The notes: generated from the letters alone by a model not told the origin. DNA of 64,000 nt from Epiperipatus broadwayi (GCA_028023455.1 JAQFVV010012416.1:9117967-9181966), one strand, 5' to 3'; shown: positions 11,318 to 22,896, counted from the first letter of the stretch. Numbers and translations: made by a program.

Positions 11318-13058
11318 GGTTGTTTTATAATAGCATGTTGGAACCGCCGGAGGGCGCTGTTTGTTTGTAAACAAAGATAAATATAATGTTTCCGGGGCCA
11401 GACTTTTTTTTTTTGTTTGTTAAAAGTAAAAAAAAAAAAAAATCAAATAAATCTTTACAAAAAAATACGTAAATCAAACTAAATTTAAAAAGTAATTACT
11501 TTTTATTACTTACTTTTTTTTTGTTAAAAAATTGACAAATAAATATTTTCATTTTACGGTGAAATCAATATATTTCTAACAAGTTTATTAGAGTAGGGGG
11601 ACCTTGAATTGTTAACAAGTTAATTAACGAAGGTTGAATAAGCAACTTTTTTCACAATACAAAAACAACTAAATCATTTTACTTACATTAAACGGTCAAA
11701 TGTATAACAATTAAAACAAAACGCACTTATTTGGCTATTCAGGAACAACTCGAAGCTGTAATAGTAGTGCCTGGAAGATGTCCTCCCCCTTGTGCACACG
11801 CTGCCATATAAACTCAGCCAGGTAGGTATCCAGCGAATGTCTGATAGTGCCACATTTTTTGTTGCGCCATTTCAATAGACCCCACAGGTGCTCGATGTTC
11901 TGTGTGTGCATGCCCGTGCTGGGGTCCACAAAGTTGAACCTGTGGTTTACTGTCAGGTGTTTGAAACCTGCAGCTTGAAGCTCTTTGGTTTGATAACCCT
12001 TCCAGCAGTCAGAGAAAATAGTTGATCCAGGTTTGATGTTTTCCCGAATCGACTGAAGAAGGGTAGCTGCAGATCGACAGGAAACAGCCACAATGAAGCA
12101 ATCGCTGGTATCACAGCACACTCCTCCGAAGATTCACTGCAGTGGAAGAACCCTGCCCTGGTGGTTCTTTCGCCGGCTAAACAAAGTCTCGTCAATTTCA
12201 ACAATTGAGCCCGACCTGCCGATTTGACGGCATGGCTGAGACATTAAGCTCTCGCGACAGAGCTCGCGAAGTCCGTTTGTCCAGTGCACAAGGGAGCCTG
12301 GAGACATGTTCAAGCCAGAGATGGCCCTCGAGACAAACTATCGTCATGAAATCGAGACGTGATCCCGCCAGCCATGTCCCTTGGCGAATAGAACACCGAC
12401 GTCCACACCAAACGATCTTATATTTGAAGTGGTAGCTTCCATGATGGTATAATGTCACATCTTCTCCACACGCACACTTCTTCACAGATGCCACTACTCC
12501 ATACTGCTGTAGAAAGTTGATGGAAGGCAAATCCCAAACTTTGATCTGCAGAAAATTTAGTTCAGACATTTTATGAAGCTCGCAGTATTTCTCGCAAAAA
12601 ACGTGACTTGGAGCGTGATCTTATAATAATCGCGCTCGCACCAAAACCTGCAAAATTTTTTGAGAAGGAAATGTGGGCTATGGAAGCATGAGACAATGCT
12701 CATAATTGTTAGTAGACTTTCATAAAACATGGGAGATAGAGGGGGAGAAGGTTTTAATGAATATTAAAATAGTTTTGACATTCGGAATTCCCACCACTGT
12801 CCCATAATACTGTACCTAAAAGTTAATTGATCGTACATCAAAAATGTGTAACACAAATCTGAGCTGTAAGCTGACACGATAGCTTCTGCTGACAGATTAA
12901 TAAACGGCATGTTTCTGTGCTATTAGCATAGAAATAGACTTTCAGACACCGCTATATCGTTCCCAATAGCGGAAGCGGCCACCTAAACGGCATATTTCTG
13001 TGCGCTATCATAAAAATAACGCCCTCAAGCGGTTTCAACATGCTATTGTAAAACAACC
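11318..13058 (-). mobile_element. Merlin/IS1016-family (ISXO2-like) DNA transposon
   Basis: 1741 bp with terminal inverted repeats of about 40 bp: GGTTGTTTTATAATAGCATG at the left and GGTTGTTTTACAATAGCATG reading inward from the right, continuing through a GAGGGCG block. An exact 8-bp target duplication TAAAAAAG flanks it (11310-11317 and 13059-13066); 8-9 bp is the Merlin norm. It encodes one disrupted transposase on the minus strand. Near the right end two copies of an AAACGGCATNTTTCTGTGC word (12902 and 12985) form subterminal direct repeats. It sits inside the gypsy element, so it inserted later. Confidence 0.93.
11735..12569 (-). pseudogene. Merlin/ISXO2-like transposase, one frameshift and one nonsense codon
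   Basis: The reading frame starts at 12569 (MSELNFLQIKVW). It shows the family N-terminus with a zinc-ribbon-like C.C....W CGRRCS..QGTW pattern, then shifts frame near 12210 (RQVGLNC then stop). The next frame carries the first catalytic block (VEIDETLFSRRK, about 12190). One stop lies near 12125, where the family has Trp. The frame stays open from 12121 to 11735 with the second block (TIFSDCWKGY) and the third (NIEHLWGLLKW), ending in TYLAEFIWQR. All three acidic catalytic positions are present. At about 278 codons it is near the family's usual length, so this is a recently disabled copy. Confidence 0.9.
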
Positions 13059-13066
13059 TAAAAAAG

Positions 13067-13460
13067 ATATATACAAAAAAAGGGATATAGATATGAAGAA
13101 ACTAATATTAAGAAAAATATAATAATGCCAATGCAAGACCAATTTACGGTAAAAGTAAAAATATGTAATAGTGAGCAAAATATGGAAGTTGATAGTGAGT
13201 CGGGTATATCACTTCTATGTATAAACGATTGGAAAGAAATATCAAAAGCCAACACAAAAGTAAAAATACAGAATGTGGACATCAAAGTAAAAGATGTTAA
13301 TGGGAATCCTATTAAAATAATGGGAAAAGTAGATGCTCTAGTAGTGTTTCGAGAGAAAGAATTTACACTGCCAATCTATATAGTTGAGAAAAATATAAGC
13401 CGTTAATAGGAAGAGAATGGTTTTCACAGTTGGGAATATAATTTTCCATTGTAAAAATGA
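13067..13460 (+). pseudogene. gypsy protease-like region, active site degenerate
   Basis: An open stretch at 13125-13406 reads VKICNSEQNMEVDSESGISL, then a hydrophobic beta-rich segment ending FTLPIYIVEKN. After a frameshift near 13400 it continues as PLIGREWF. The layout (inhibitable Asp motif after a short strand, then I.G..W at the end) is that of retroelement aspartic proteases. The expected D-T/S-G triplet is replaced by DSESG, so the active site looks lost. It follows the Merlin insertion directly. Confidence 0.75.
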
Positions 13461-13559
13461 TTTCGACAGAAAAAGAAATGGTAAAATTATACCGACTTAT
13501 TTATGCAAGATCTGGGCTTAATTAAAACAAACCCGGTAGAAATACATTTAGCGGATAAT

Positions 13560-14482
13560 GTAAGAACAGTAATGTGCAAGCCACGTAAAATCCCTTTTGC
13601 GCAAAGCAAAAGGTAGAAGACGAGAAAAAACATTTAGTAGCAAGCGGCGTATTAACCCCAGTAGAGGAGGCAGAATGGGCCACACCGATTGGGGTAATAA
13701 CAAAACCAAATGGGGAAGTTAGATTGTGCGGTGATTACCGTGTTATAGTTAACAAATATTTGAATAAAGTTGCATTCCCGGTACCTAATGTATGCGAAAT
13801 AGTAGCAAATTTGTCGAAGGCAAAATATTTTGCTAAATTAGACCTAAACTCTGTGTACCATCAGGTTAAAGTTATAGAGAACTCAGCAAAAATATTAACA
13901 TTAACCACGCCTTTTGGGTTATATAAATGTAATCATTTGCCGTTTGGAATTACTACAGCGCCGAATATTTTTCAGGCAAAGTTAAATATGATATTGCAAG
14001 GAATTGAAGGGGTGATGCCATATTATGATGACATATTAATAATGGCGACATCTAGTGGAAATTTAAAAAGTAAAATTTTGAAAGTATGTGATAGGTTGAA
14101 TGGGGCAGGTGTAAAACTAAAACTAGGAAAATGTGTATGGGAAGCAAAAGAATTAAATTTTCTAGGTCGTACAATTTCAGATAAAGGAAAGCGCCCTTTG
14201 AATGACAAAGTTCGTGCAGTAAAAAACGCAGTAAGACCTAAAAATAAAAAACAGTTGCAAGCGCTTCCAGGTCTCATAAATTTTTTCGAACCTTTCCTGA
14301 AAAATAAGGCAATGGTAGCAACTCCGTTATATGAATTACTACGTAAAGGGCAAATGTGGAGCTGGACTGAAAAACATGAAAAAGCTTTCAAAAAAACAAA
14401 AGATCTATTAGTATCGGATAAATTATTAGAGCATTTTGATAGTGATCAAGATGTTAGAATTACTGCAGATGCATCAGAATGA
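13560..14482 (+). pseudogene. gypsy reverse transcriptase
   Basis: Frames from about 13610 to 14479 give WATPIGVITKPNGEVRLCGD, FAKLDLNSVYHQV, TPFGLYKCNHLPFGITTAP and PYYDDILIMA (catalytic box at about 14020-14040). Then come LNFLGRTIS and an RxxPxNKKQLQALPGLINF thumb block. The order and spacing are those of Ty3/gypsy (K02A2.6/Mag-like by feel). A frameshift lies near 13600. The Tyr-Asp-Asp pair is intact, so inactivation comes from frame breaks, not loss of the catalytic box. It would copy element RNA into cDNA in virus-like particles. Confidence 0.93.
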
Positions 14483-14740
14483 GGAGCAGGTGCAGACCTA
14501 ACTCATCCGATAGAGGGATGTGAGTGCCCTGTGGCATATGCATCCAGAACTTTGTCGAAGGCAGAAAGAAATTACAGCCAGATAGATAAAGAGGTGCTGG
14601 CAATTATATTTGTGAAGAAATTCCACCAATTTATTTTTGGCCAAAAATTCAAGATAATAACTGTTCACAAGCCATTGCTGGGTATTTTCGGAAATGACTG
14701 GGAAACTCCGGAACATTTAAGTCCGCGTATGTTAAGATGA
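14440..14740 (+). pseudogene. gypsy RNase H, nonsense codon in the first motif
   Basis: It reads DVRITADASE, then TGA at 14480-14482 where the family has an aromatic residue, then GAGADL, ECPVAYASRTLSKAERNYSQ and DKEVLAIIF. It ends at a TGA at 14738 within the connection to integrase. The D..E..D layout and the ASRTL...E.NY.....E motif identify Ty3/gypsy RNase H. Confidence 0.9.
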
Positions 14741-14859
14741 TGTAATATATTGATTTCATACGATTTTATATTGAAATATAAGAAAGAAAGGAAATTTCAC
14801 ACGCTGATGCTTTATCGAGGTTATCAGATGACAAGGAGCCAATAGAAAGTGAAATTGAG

Positions 14860-16049
14860 GTGAATTATATTGATAACATGAATTCCGAGGCTATAAATAG
14901 TGAAACTGTTAAGTGGTGGACTAACGAAGATAAAGAATATCGTTTGTTGACAAGCTGGATTAAGAAAGGTTGGCCCAAATGTAAACCAAATAATTTAGCG
15001 ATTGGGTTTTGGGTTAACAGAGAAAACTTATCTATATGTAAAGGATGTATAGTGATGGGGGACAGAGTTGTTACACCTCCAGTAGGTAGAGATAAGGTAT
15101 TAAGTTTACTTCACCAAGGTCACCCGGGCATAGTGCGTGCAAAAGCTTTAGCATGTAGTTATGTCTGGTGGCCTCAAATAAATAATGATATCGAGAAATT
15201 CATTAAAAAATGTTCACCAGGTCAATCGGAAAGCTCATTGCCAGCTAAACAGTATTTATCTTGGCCGAAAGCAATTAAACCGTGAGAACGTCTACATAGA
15301 GACCACGCAGGACCGATTGATGGTTGTGACGGACGCATACTCGAAGTGGATAGGGTGTCACCTGGTAAAGAATACAAGTGCACAGGAAACTATAAACTGC
15401 ATACAGACAATATTCTATATACATGAATGTCGGAAGTGATAATACCGAACAATGCCGCAGGATTTGTAAGCGAAGAGCAGAATAAATTTTTTGATAGTTA
15501 TGGAATCAAACGTGCATGCACCACCGTATCACTCTGAATCAAACGGATTAGTGGAGAATGCCGTAGGACAAATAAAAAAATGTTTAAAGAAGAATAAAAA
15601 TGAGAATATACAACAAACTTTACAGGAATTTATGCTGAACCAGCATTCAACACCATCAACAGCGACCAGGAAATCACCAGTAGAACTACTATGTGGGCGA
15701 AAGTTAAGAATTAAGCTAGATATTTTGCGTCCCACTGCTCAAAAATTAGTGTGCAAAGAAACAGCTCGAAAATTGTTTGCAATAGGTGATCCAGTATGAA
15801 TAAGAGACATTATTCGTAAAGTATGGATAAAAGAAACAATTGAGAAAATAATATCAGCAAATATATGAAATTACAGGACATAATGGATTAAAATATAAAC
15901 GACATGTGAATCACATATGTAAAAGGGAACTGGAAGAAATGCAGATGGATATATTCGAGCAACTACAACCACAGGAAACGAGCGATAACACAAAACAGGA
16001 ATTACCAGCAAACATAAAGTGGAAAAAGGAAATTCGCCTAGACCCATAA
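14860..16049 (+). pseudogene. gypsy integrase, several inactivating changes
   Basis: The HHCC domain (LLHQGHPGIVRAKALACSYV, WWP..., KKCSPGQS) has lost its last Cys (Gly in C-x-x-C). The core has the first Asp block (VVTDAYSKW, about 15330), but at the second Asp the SDN motif reads PNN (about 15441-15450), so that catalytic Asp is gone. The third block (ESNGLVENAV, about 15540) keeps its Glu. Frames change at about 15290, 15440 and 15800. The tail, resumed in a shifted frame, reads to a TAA at 16047-16049, just before the polypurine tract. Confidence 0.9.
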
Positions 16050-16127
16050 GCAATAAAAAAAAGCCTCTCCATTTAAATGGTTATGTTTGTGGGAAAAACA
16101 ATATACTTCTGGAGTGAGGGGAGGAAG

Positions 16128-16732
16128 TGTTGTGTTTAACGGTGAAATAAATATAACTTTGTAAATATTACTTCAGAAGTAGAGATGTATATATATATAT
16201 GTTAAACTTGAATTATACAAATATTTAGAAAGTCAAACTTTGTGTAAATAATATATTTAGAAATTCAAACTTTAATATATAGAATGGAAATAATTAGCCA
16301 ATTGGAAAAGATAAGAAGCAGAGATTAAAAGGAACTGATAAGAAATCAGACAGGACTATATAAACTGTGTAGAAGAGGAGCATGTATCTTTTTGCTGTTT
16401 TGCCTGATTGAGATCAGGGCTAATAAGTGTATTTTGCTGATCAGAACCTACGAGGGAGAAAAATCCAGATTATCGTATCTGAAGGTTCAAAAATCCGACT
16501 AGGGGTAAATATAACAGATCCTCCCGATCTTTTATTATTTTGTACGCCTTCAGGGCTCTATGTAGGGTTAAGTTAAACTGATGTAAACGTTTAATACAAT
16601 TAACTAAATAAATCTTAGTAATTAGTAATTCTCATGCTGGTGGTTTATTTGTGAAACTAATCTAAACCATTTTAGTAATTTATTGTATGTTGTTTGTCCC
16701 TGTCGTTTCTCTCACAGGACGGATACATTACA
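16128..16732 (+). repeat. gypsy 3' LTR
   Basis: 605 bp, same TGTTGTG...ATTACA ends as the 5' LTR, preceded by the polypurine tract and followed by the TATTT duplication. It lacks the 38-bp internal duplication of the 5' LTR. Confidence 0.93.
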
Positions 16733-16737
16733 TATTT

Positions 16738-17138
16738 TTGCCAAATTTTGCATAGTCTTTATTTTTATTTGTTAACAGTAAGCTAAACATTTTTCTCTTT
16801 CAATTCACTATTATTCAATTTAGTAGGAAAGACTTGGCAAAAACTGAGGTGAAAAATCATTAAAGCAGGAAAGTTGGGGAAATAAGAATGCAAATTTATA
16901 GGCGTCCCTATGTTTTCCTTACAACTAATGCATTAGTGATAGCATGTAGGATTGAGAGTTAAATTAAGATTCTTGAATCAAAATGTAATCGGCTATTTCC
17001 AGCTCTCGAATGTCATATGACCTTTCAAGTAAATAACCATTCAATTTTATTTTAAATAAGTTGATCAAATTAATAGTCCACAAAATATTACTTCTAAGAT
17101 TCTTATACACATCTTACTGACTAATCAAAGATTCTTAC
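16738..17138. other. intron, nothing recognised
   Basis: A+T-rich sequence between the gypsy 3' target duplication and the MADD exon at 17139. No coding pattern, RNA gene or repeat was seen. Confidence 0.5.
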
Positions 17139-17262
17139 CAAAAAGTTCAGATAGCATGCTACTAGTGCTTGCTGCATACCCATTCAGCTCACTGCTGATT
17201 GAAGAAATAATCGAAGTTGGAGTGGGCGATGGTTCTTTGTCAAATTCTTTTTCTGCTAATTG
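17139..17262 (-). CDS. MADD: MADD exon, TSIISSISSELNG block
   Basis: 124 nt, only 96 nt downstream of the previous exon. Acceptor CTTTTTAG, donor GTAAGA. It encodes QLAEKEFDKEPSPTPTSIIS, then SISSELNGYAASTSSMLSELF plus one base. It is Ser/Thr-rich and probably unstructured. Its position matches the serine-rich stretch of vertebrate MADD that precedes the KAT.FPSLK segment. The short intron on its 5' side contrasts with the 8.7-kb intron on its 3' side, which was expanded by a nested gypsy/Merlin insertion and a tRNA-like palindrome. Confidence 0.87.
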
Positions 17263-17358
17263 CTAAAAAGTTATGATATAAAAAAAAAAATTCCATAATT
17301 AAATATAATTAAAGCATTTTTCATTTTAAATGCCAAAGTTTATAAAAATACCCATTAC

Positions 17359-17610
17359 CTTAAAAAATGATTTTTTAGCCTCCACTCTTGGAGAAGGCAT
17401 GGGAGACATCCTTGATATGGAACTCATTGGACTAACACTACTCTCTGAGAGACTAATGCTTGGAACATGAAAAGCAGATTTTCGATCGGGTGGTACTGTA
17501 CCTACAGGCTCTTGTTCGAAGGCAGGATTTGAGAAGACTTTACGAGTAGGTGTAGTGGATTCAGAGTCTGTTGGTGTTTGACTATCTGTATCCGACATTT
17601 GTTCTCCTTG
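17359..17610 (-). CDS. MADD: MADD exon, SNPAF/Ser-Pro-rich block
   Basis: 252 nt (84 codons, phase 0 to 0) with acceptor TTTTCCAG and donor AAG|GTAATG. It begins QGEQMSDTDSQTPTDSEST, contains RKVFSNPAFEQEPVG, then a run of SS/SP motifs (SVSPMSSISRMSPMPSP), and ends KKSFFK. The SNPAF segment corresponds to the R-I-Y-D-N-P-Y-F-E segment of vertebrate MADD, which also sits downstream of the SSYSSL block. The rest is low-complexity Ser/Pro/Thr, probably a phosphorylated linker (inference). The in-frame Met at 17598 is internal and not a translation start, because the frame is open back to the acceptor and matches the upstream exon phase. Confidence 0.9.
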
Positions 17611-18074
17611 CTGGAAAATAAATAAACTAGAATTATCATTTCTTTAGTATTATAAAATAAAAAAATATTCAGTTGATCCAATACTTCACAACTAAAATAT
17701 AAAACTAAAGGATTTTGTTTACCACAAGAAAAAGTGTGATTTATATACATTTATGCAATTTTTACACTCACTGATAATAAAAATGTAAATGCTTTTAATG
17801 ATGAAGTGATAAACTAACATAGATATTAAAAGAATATCAAAGAATAAATTTTAACTGAATAAAAAATATTAGAAAAATTTGCCCATCATCAAAGAATGAA
17901 TTTAGGATAGATCTATTAAAAAGACTGTAAATAATTCAAATTGTGAAAGCAGTATACTTTTTTTTTATAATTTGCATATTATAATATTCATTAATATGTA
18001 ATGAATTTATATGTGTAAGGATGTGTATGCACTACTGTCCATTACATTTAATGCATTTATGTGTATAAGTTGTA

Positions 18075-18237
18075 CATTTAAAAGCCAGTCAACACTTAGA
18101 TAATCCCAAACAACAATTTCAAACCGTTGTCAACGCAACCTCCTTTTAACAATAAATGTGGAATGTTAAACGGAGGTTGTCTTGATAACGGTTTGAAATT
18201 GTTGATTGTTATTGATATTGTTGACTGGCTTTTAATG
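18075..18237. repeat. foldback repeat (MITE-like)
   Basis: Arms of about 70 bp: CATTTAAAAGCCAGTCAACA at the left and the complement of GTTGACTGGCTTTTAATG at the right. Inner arms CAATTTCAAACCGTTGTCAA / GATAACGGTTTGAAATTG and ACCTCC/GGAGGT follow. The loop is about 25 bp. Non-coding. Confidence 0.75.
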
Positions 18238-18372
18238 ATTACTTACAAGCCCATTTAGCCATGAGCATTATTACACTTATTATTTAAGTTGTATATAAAT
18301 AAATCAACATTATTATTACTGAATTTTTCTTCTCTGAATGACATAAATACACATGTATAATATATATATGCA

Positions 18373-18533
18373 TAATTAAGTGGAAGTAAATTATACTTCT
18401 GAAAGATATGGATGAACAGCATACCATATCAATAAACATAAGAAATAAAGGGATCATCAGTTTCTTACATTTATTGATAAGGAATGTTGTTTATTCATGG
18501 CTCCTAGAAGTGTAGTTTACTTCCATTCAATTT
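18373..18533. repeat. foldback repeat (MITE-like)
   Basis: Arms pair AATTAAGTGGAAGTAAATTA with the complement of the GTAGTTTACTTCCATTCAATT end. The pairing continues through ATATCAATAAACATAAGAAA and the complement of TTTCTTACATTTATTGATAA. It is independent of the palindrome 140 bp to its left. Confidence 0.7.
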
Positions 18534-21500
18534 ATTTATATATTAAGCTGTGTGTATTTAATATTTATATATATCTCACACAGATATGTAATTATAATAT
18601 ACATGGATTTTTATAAGATCTATATTAATAATAACTCACATATAAGCTATATATAGAAAAAAAAAATCATTACTTTTAGCTTGCCAATATGGTTAAAAGT
18701 TATCTGAGAAGAAGAAAAAAGAGGGAAAAAAGTTGTACTTAAGGAACAAATTCCAAATATCATTATATATAATCCTCTGTAAAATATTCACAATAATATA
18801 TCTATATTACATTGTAGAAAGCAATGGAACAAGCCTGAAAGAAATTTGTTGTACTAATTAATATGATAACTTGTTATATAATTATTTTTGGTGATATTTA
18901 TGTAATGAGTCTTGAACATGCAATGCTTCATAAATTTTATTACTAAGATATTTACTGCCTGATCACAATATGCTTTGTAAGATAATCTTTGAAGGTAAAA
19001 CTGTTATTCGGCAGATTCCTTAACGTAAACATATATTATTCTTCAGTTAATGATTTAAAAGTATGAACAAATCATTTCTCAAATACAACTTGATGTCTAA
19101 TACATCATATAAACTTGACAAGAGATACTGCAAGTATATTCATTGCTGGGAAAATCTGATAAGAATATGAACACATGCTGAGTGTATCATTTAACGTTTC
19201 ACAATAATCACTATCCAGACGGTATGAATCTGGCTAGGAAATATTTTGCTTCCTGTTATGCAAGAAATCAATTAAGTTTGCTCTCATATTCTCCATAAAT
19301 AATAAAAAATCTCTGGCTAAAAGAGAAAATTGAATGCCTAGAATCTACAGAAATTATTAATGAATAACAACTTTTAAGGATAAACAGATTCTCATTTTCT
19401 TAAGCTAAGCATATAATTTGATGTCAATTATTTTAAACCTGACATATTGGACTTTTTGCAGCTAATCTTGCAAAAGTTTGTTCAACTAAAAGACTATCAG
19501 AAACTGAAATACTGTTGAATAAGATAATAAAACGTTTTATTGATTTATCAGTTGTGATTTCATTTGACATTTTTTAAATTATTGTGAGAGTAACAAAACA
19601 AATCTTAAGTTAAAGATATCAAAATTGAATGTTTAAATGCATATGGAGTGAAAACTTCTAGCCAATAACATGCCAAGTACCATGTATGAACAAGGTACTA
19701 GAAAAACCAGGATGCTAGATGGTAACTCAAGAGATTTCAAAGTGAATGTCTTTGTAGAATATGATTACATATAACAATACCACACTAACTTTCCAAACTT
19801 TGGAACAAATATTCTGCAACAGTTTTATTCTAATAAGAAATTAACATGATGTGTCAAGATCTTTATATAGTAAATATTAGAGTAATAAATTGTTGAAAAA
19901 AACATTTCTATTGGTGATATAATTACTAGTGACCAATATCAGCTAAGGATGATGACAAGCATTCCTATTTCAGAATGTAGGTGAAGGTATTCTTTAAGTT
20001 TATTTTATTCAATATTCTTAGAAATATTGTTTAGAACTTGTGGTGTTGAGATAGGTGGTGTTGTATCTCAATCCTACTTTATTTATTAGTCAGTAGCATA
20101 TTTGAATCTATCCGGGGTTTTTTTATGCTATTCCTCTCTATTCTTCAACATATATTTTTATTTGTACAAAAGTTCATCATTCACAATTAAAGTTAAACAA
20201 AAATCAGATTAATCATTCTATATTTTCTTTAAATATATATTTCCTTTAAATATAATATTACAACTATATATATAAATGCAGGGTCTATTAAACATGTCAC
20301 ACACATGTATATTAAAAAATAAAATAACTACACTCAGAATTTTATAATACATTATGCTATGTAATAAATATATAGGATAAATTATATAGTTAATCAATTT
20401 TTAATAATTAATATTTAACTAAAGTAAAAAATAATAACAGGAATGACTCACTTTAATTCATCTAATATACTAATTTTCTAAAGGAAATAAGTTTTCAATA
20501 AGGGATATGAACTAATTTTTTTTTTCTTCTAATTTCTCTATTAAATATTATTATGTTTGCAAATTTTCATTCAATTCCTACAAAACATAACTTTGTGGTG
20601 TAATATATATCATATAAAGGACAATAATTCTTACTTTATGGCATCCTTAATTTAAATATATATCATCAAAAACTTATAAACAAGAGACACATATTTTAAT
20701 TGCATCAGTTATCTTGTATAAGTGAATAGCCCTAAGTGAACCAAAGCAGCGGGCATTACTTGAAAATTCTGTGTAAGAAGTGACAAAAAAAATCCCAGCT
20801 TTTAAAACTGGAATAATTCTGCACAAGATTTCAAATCACGCTTCCTGAGACTTCCATTAAATTAATTAAAATTAAAGAATATAACACTCCCACCCCAGCT
20901 TACAAAATGCCTTGCAAGAGCAAATCTCTATTTTTTCCCACTTAAGTAATTGACAGATAGTGGATAATAGAGCCTATTAAACTGACATCCAGTAGTATCT
21001 TATTTATATCGCCGGACTAGTTTTCAACTTATGAGCTTCATCCATAAGAAACTTGCACCTGGATCTAACACAACTATATTTTTTGCATGCAGTACACCCC
21101 CTATCCAGAAGTTACTTTACATTCTTTACTTTTGCTACCAATCCATCTGCCTAAAATTCAATTCATCTTAACATTTTAATTCCACCCAATATGCCTGCAT
21201 AATTTAAAAAAAGGCAACATTGGTTATTATGTATAATATAACTGACAGAATTGTACAACCCACATGAAAATAACCCGAGGGCAATCCACATTATAATTTT
21301 TTTTTTCAGTCTGCTAAGGTCAGGGAGAAACAAGAAACTCTTAATTATATTATGTAAGATATTGATTGCAAATAATGGTGACAAACTACCAGAAATAATG
21401 CGGCAAACACAATTTATTTACGTATATACAAAATAACACATATTGGCAGCACTTTAGTTAATTGCTTTATAAATTGATTAAAGGTAACTTAATCTTTCTA

Positions 21501-22749
21501 AATCTTATTATTTTAATTTAAATTATGCACAGATATAGTATACGGTAGCTTAAATGTTTTTAAAACAATTCATATTTGAAAATTACTAATATAGAATTTT
21601 ATTATCTTTAGATGTTTTTGATTGGACCCCAATCTACTGCATAGACATCTGACCACTCGCACCTCTCATTATCACTGTTCTAAGACTAACTGACCCTACC
21701 TAATGAGGATAATACAATATTAGCAATAAAAAACGATTTAACTAATGGATTGTGTGCTCAATTTCAGGTTATGATATTAGCAAGTAATTAAGACAAATAA
21801 AATAATTGAAAAATACAGAAAATCACATCTGTGCTTCAATAATTTATACATATGAACAAATACATGTGTAAATTATATACATATGGTAGGAATTAAACTT
21901 CTACCACGTATTACTTCTAAGAGTATTTGGTATCGCATATTAGTGACCGGCAGTCACAAACGTATCACTACATGACATGTATGGAAATAGATAAATAATA
22001 TACGATAGGAATTGTTCATCTATCACACATCACCGTTTAATTAAATAATGAAAGTAAGTGACCAGCAATCGCAAAATGGTTTTACAATCATTTCAGTAAT
22101 CCGTTACATAAGAGTTTCAGATATAACTAGCATAACCTGAACTGATAGAATGACAGCAGTCCAATTTAACAATAATAATATTATCTCAAAAAACAAAAGT
22201 GCAGTTCATTCAAACTGAAACCTATTGGATACTACCTTAATCTATCTTGTCTATGCAGTGCGAATGAACTACATTCATAATTTATAAATTTACCACTTTA
22301 ACATATTATTTATATTTTAAATAAAGTAGGAAATAACTGATTTAATTAACATATAATTTTTAATAGCATGGCCAGAGATAACAAAATGTGGTTTAACTCA
22401 GTATTAGAAAATTGTTATTTTAAAATTATTGCTGATTAAATTATGGTTTGCTTAAAAAAAGAACTTAGTAATCTTTCCATACATGCTCATAAACAGATTT
22501 AAACTAATAATTATTCATTAACATTTTTACTAGATCGGAGATAATTCATGATTAATTAGAATAATTTCTCATGCAGTCCTTTAGGTATTAGTTTTTTTTT
22601 TTTGCAGCGTTTTCATTAAACCTTAGCTATGCTGATGGTAGGTTTAAGTTACTATTTCAAATTCATTTTGGCTGCTTAGATATCAATTTAGTCTTGGTTT
22701 AGTGGGTAGTTTTTCTTGTAGCATTGGACATCAGATTTATTAATATAGG
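18534..22749. other. long intron stretch, no gene found
   Basis: 4.2 kb of A+T-rich sequence with short open frames only (for example 21163-21384 and 21251-21436 on opposite strands), none with domains or splice support. A segment near 19890-20000 faintly resembles 25110-25190 (TTGGTGA.A.AATTAC and ACAAGCATT words), perhaps an old dispersed repeat. Confidence 0.5.
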
Positions 22750-22896
22750 TTATTGCATAGTGGACACACAGTCAGGTGGCTTCTTTATATGTAGACCGCT
22801 TCTTTTCTGGGACTCAGCAATGAGTTTTTCCAACATGCTCTCTGCTACCTTGGCAGAGTAAAGCAGATAATGGTTCTCTACTCTTGCATCGTAGAT
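22750..22896 (-). CDS. coding-looking terminal exon, possibly alternative MADD 3' end
   Basis: 147 nt on the minus strand after a strong acceptor (pyrimidine tract, then TTTGCCAG). It encodes 48 residues beginning IYDARVENHYLLYSAKVAES, continuing with a charged MLEKLIAESQKR helix and ending KKPPDCVSTMQ and TAA. An AATAAA lies about 10 bases past the stop (22736-22741). Codon use and mixed GC look like real coding sequence, unlike the flanks. It starts in phase 0 directly after the phase-0 exon ending at 29484, so splicing would give a truncated MADD that stops before the SNPAF block. I do not recognise the peptide. Alternatives are the last exon of a nested gene, or a longer exon whose internal AAG|GTAGCA is used as donor, giving a 48-nt cassette. 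Confidence 0.5.
   Translation of the reverse strand: MYDARVENHYLLYSAKVAESMLEKLIAESQKRSGLHIKKPPDCVSTMQ

Larger units (their letters stand above)
9843..16732 (+). mobile_element. complete but dead Ty3/gypsy LTR retrotransposon, interrupted by a Merlin element
   Basis: LTRs at 9843-10485 and 16128-16732 begin TGTTGTG and end ATTACA. The target duplication TATTT is exact (9838-9842 and 16733-16737). A purine-rich tract (GGAGTGAGGGGAGGAAG, 16111-16127) directly precedes the 3' LTR. Gag-like, protease-like, RT, RNase H and integrase parts follow in the order typical of Ty3/gypsy, all with frameshifts or stops. I could not assign the primer-binding site after 10485. No envelope gene is seen. A Merlin insertion occupies 11318-13058. 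It lies in a MADD intron, in the orientation opposite to the gene. Confidence 0.93.

Noticed and set aside
12205-12435. 76-codon plus-strand ORF
   Set aside because: Antisense to the Merlin transposase pseudogene.
13058-13285. Minus-strand ORF over the gypsy protease region
   Set aside because: Shadow of the plus-strand gypsy reading frame.
17502-17750. 82-codon minus-strand ORF overlapping the MADD exon in another frame
   Set aside because: It crosses the splice acceptor and lacks coding features; the MADD frame explains the exon.
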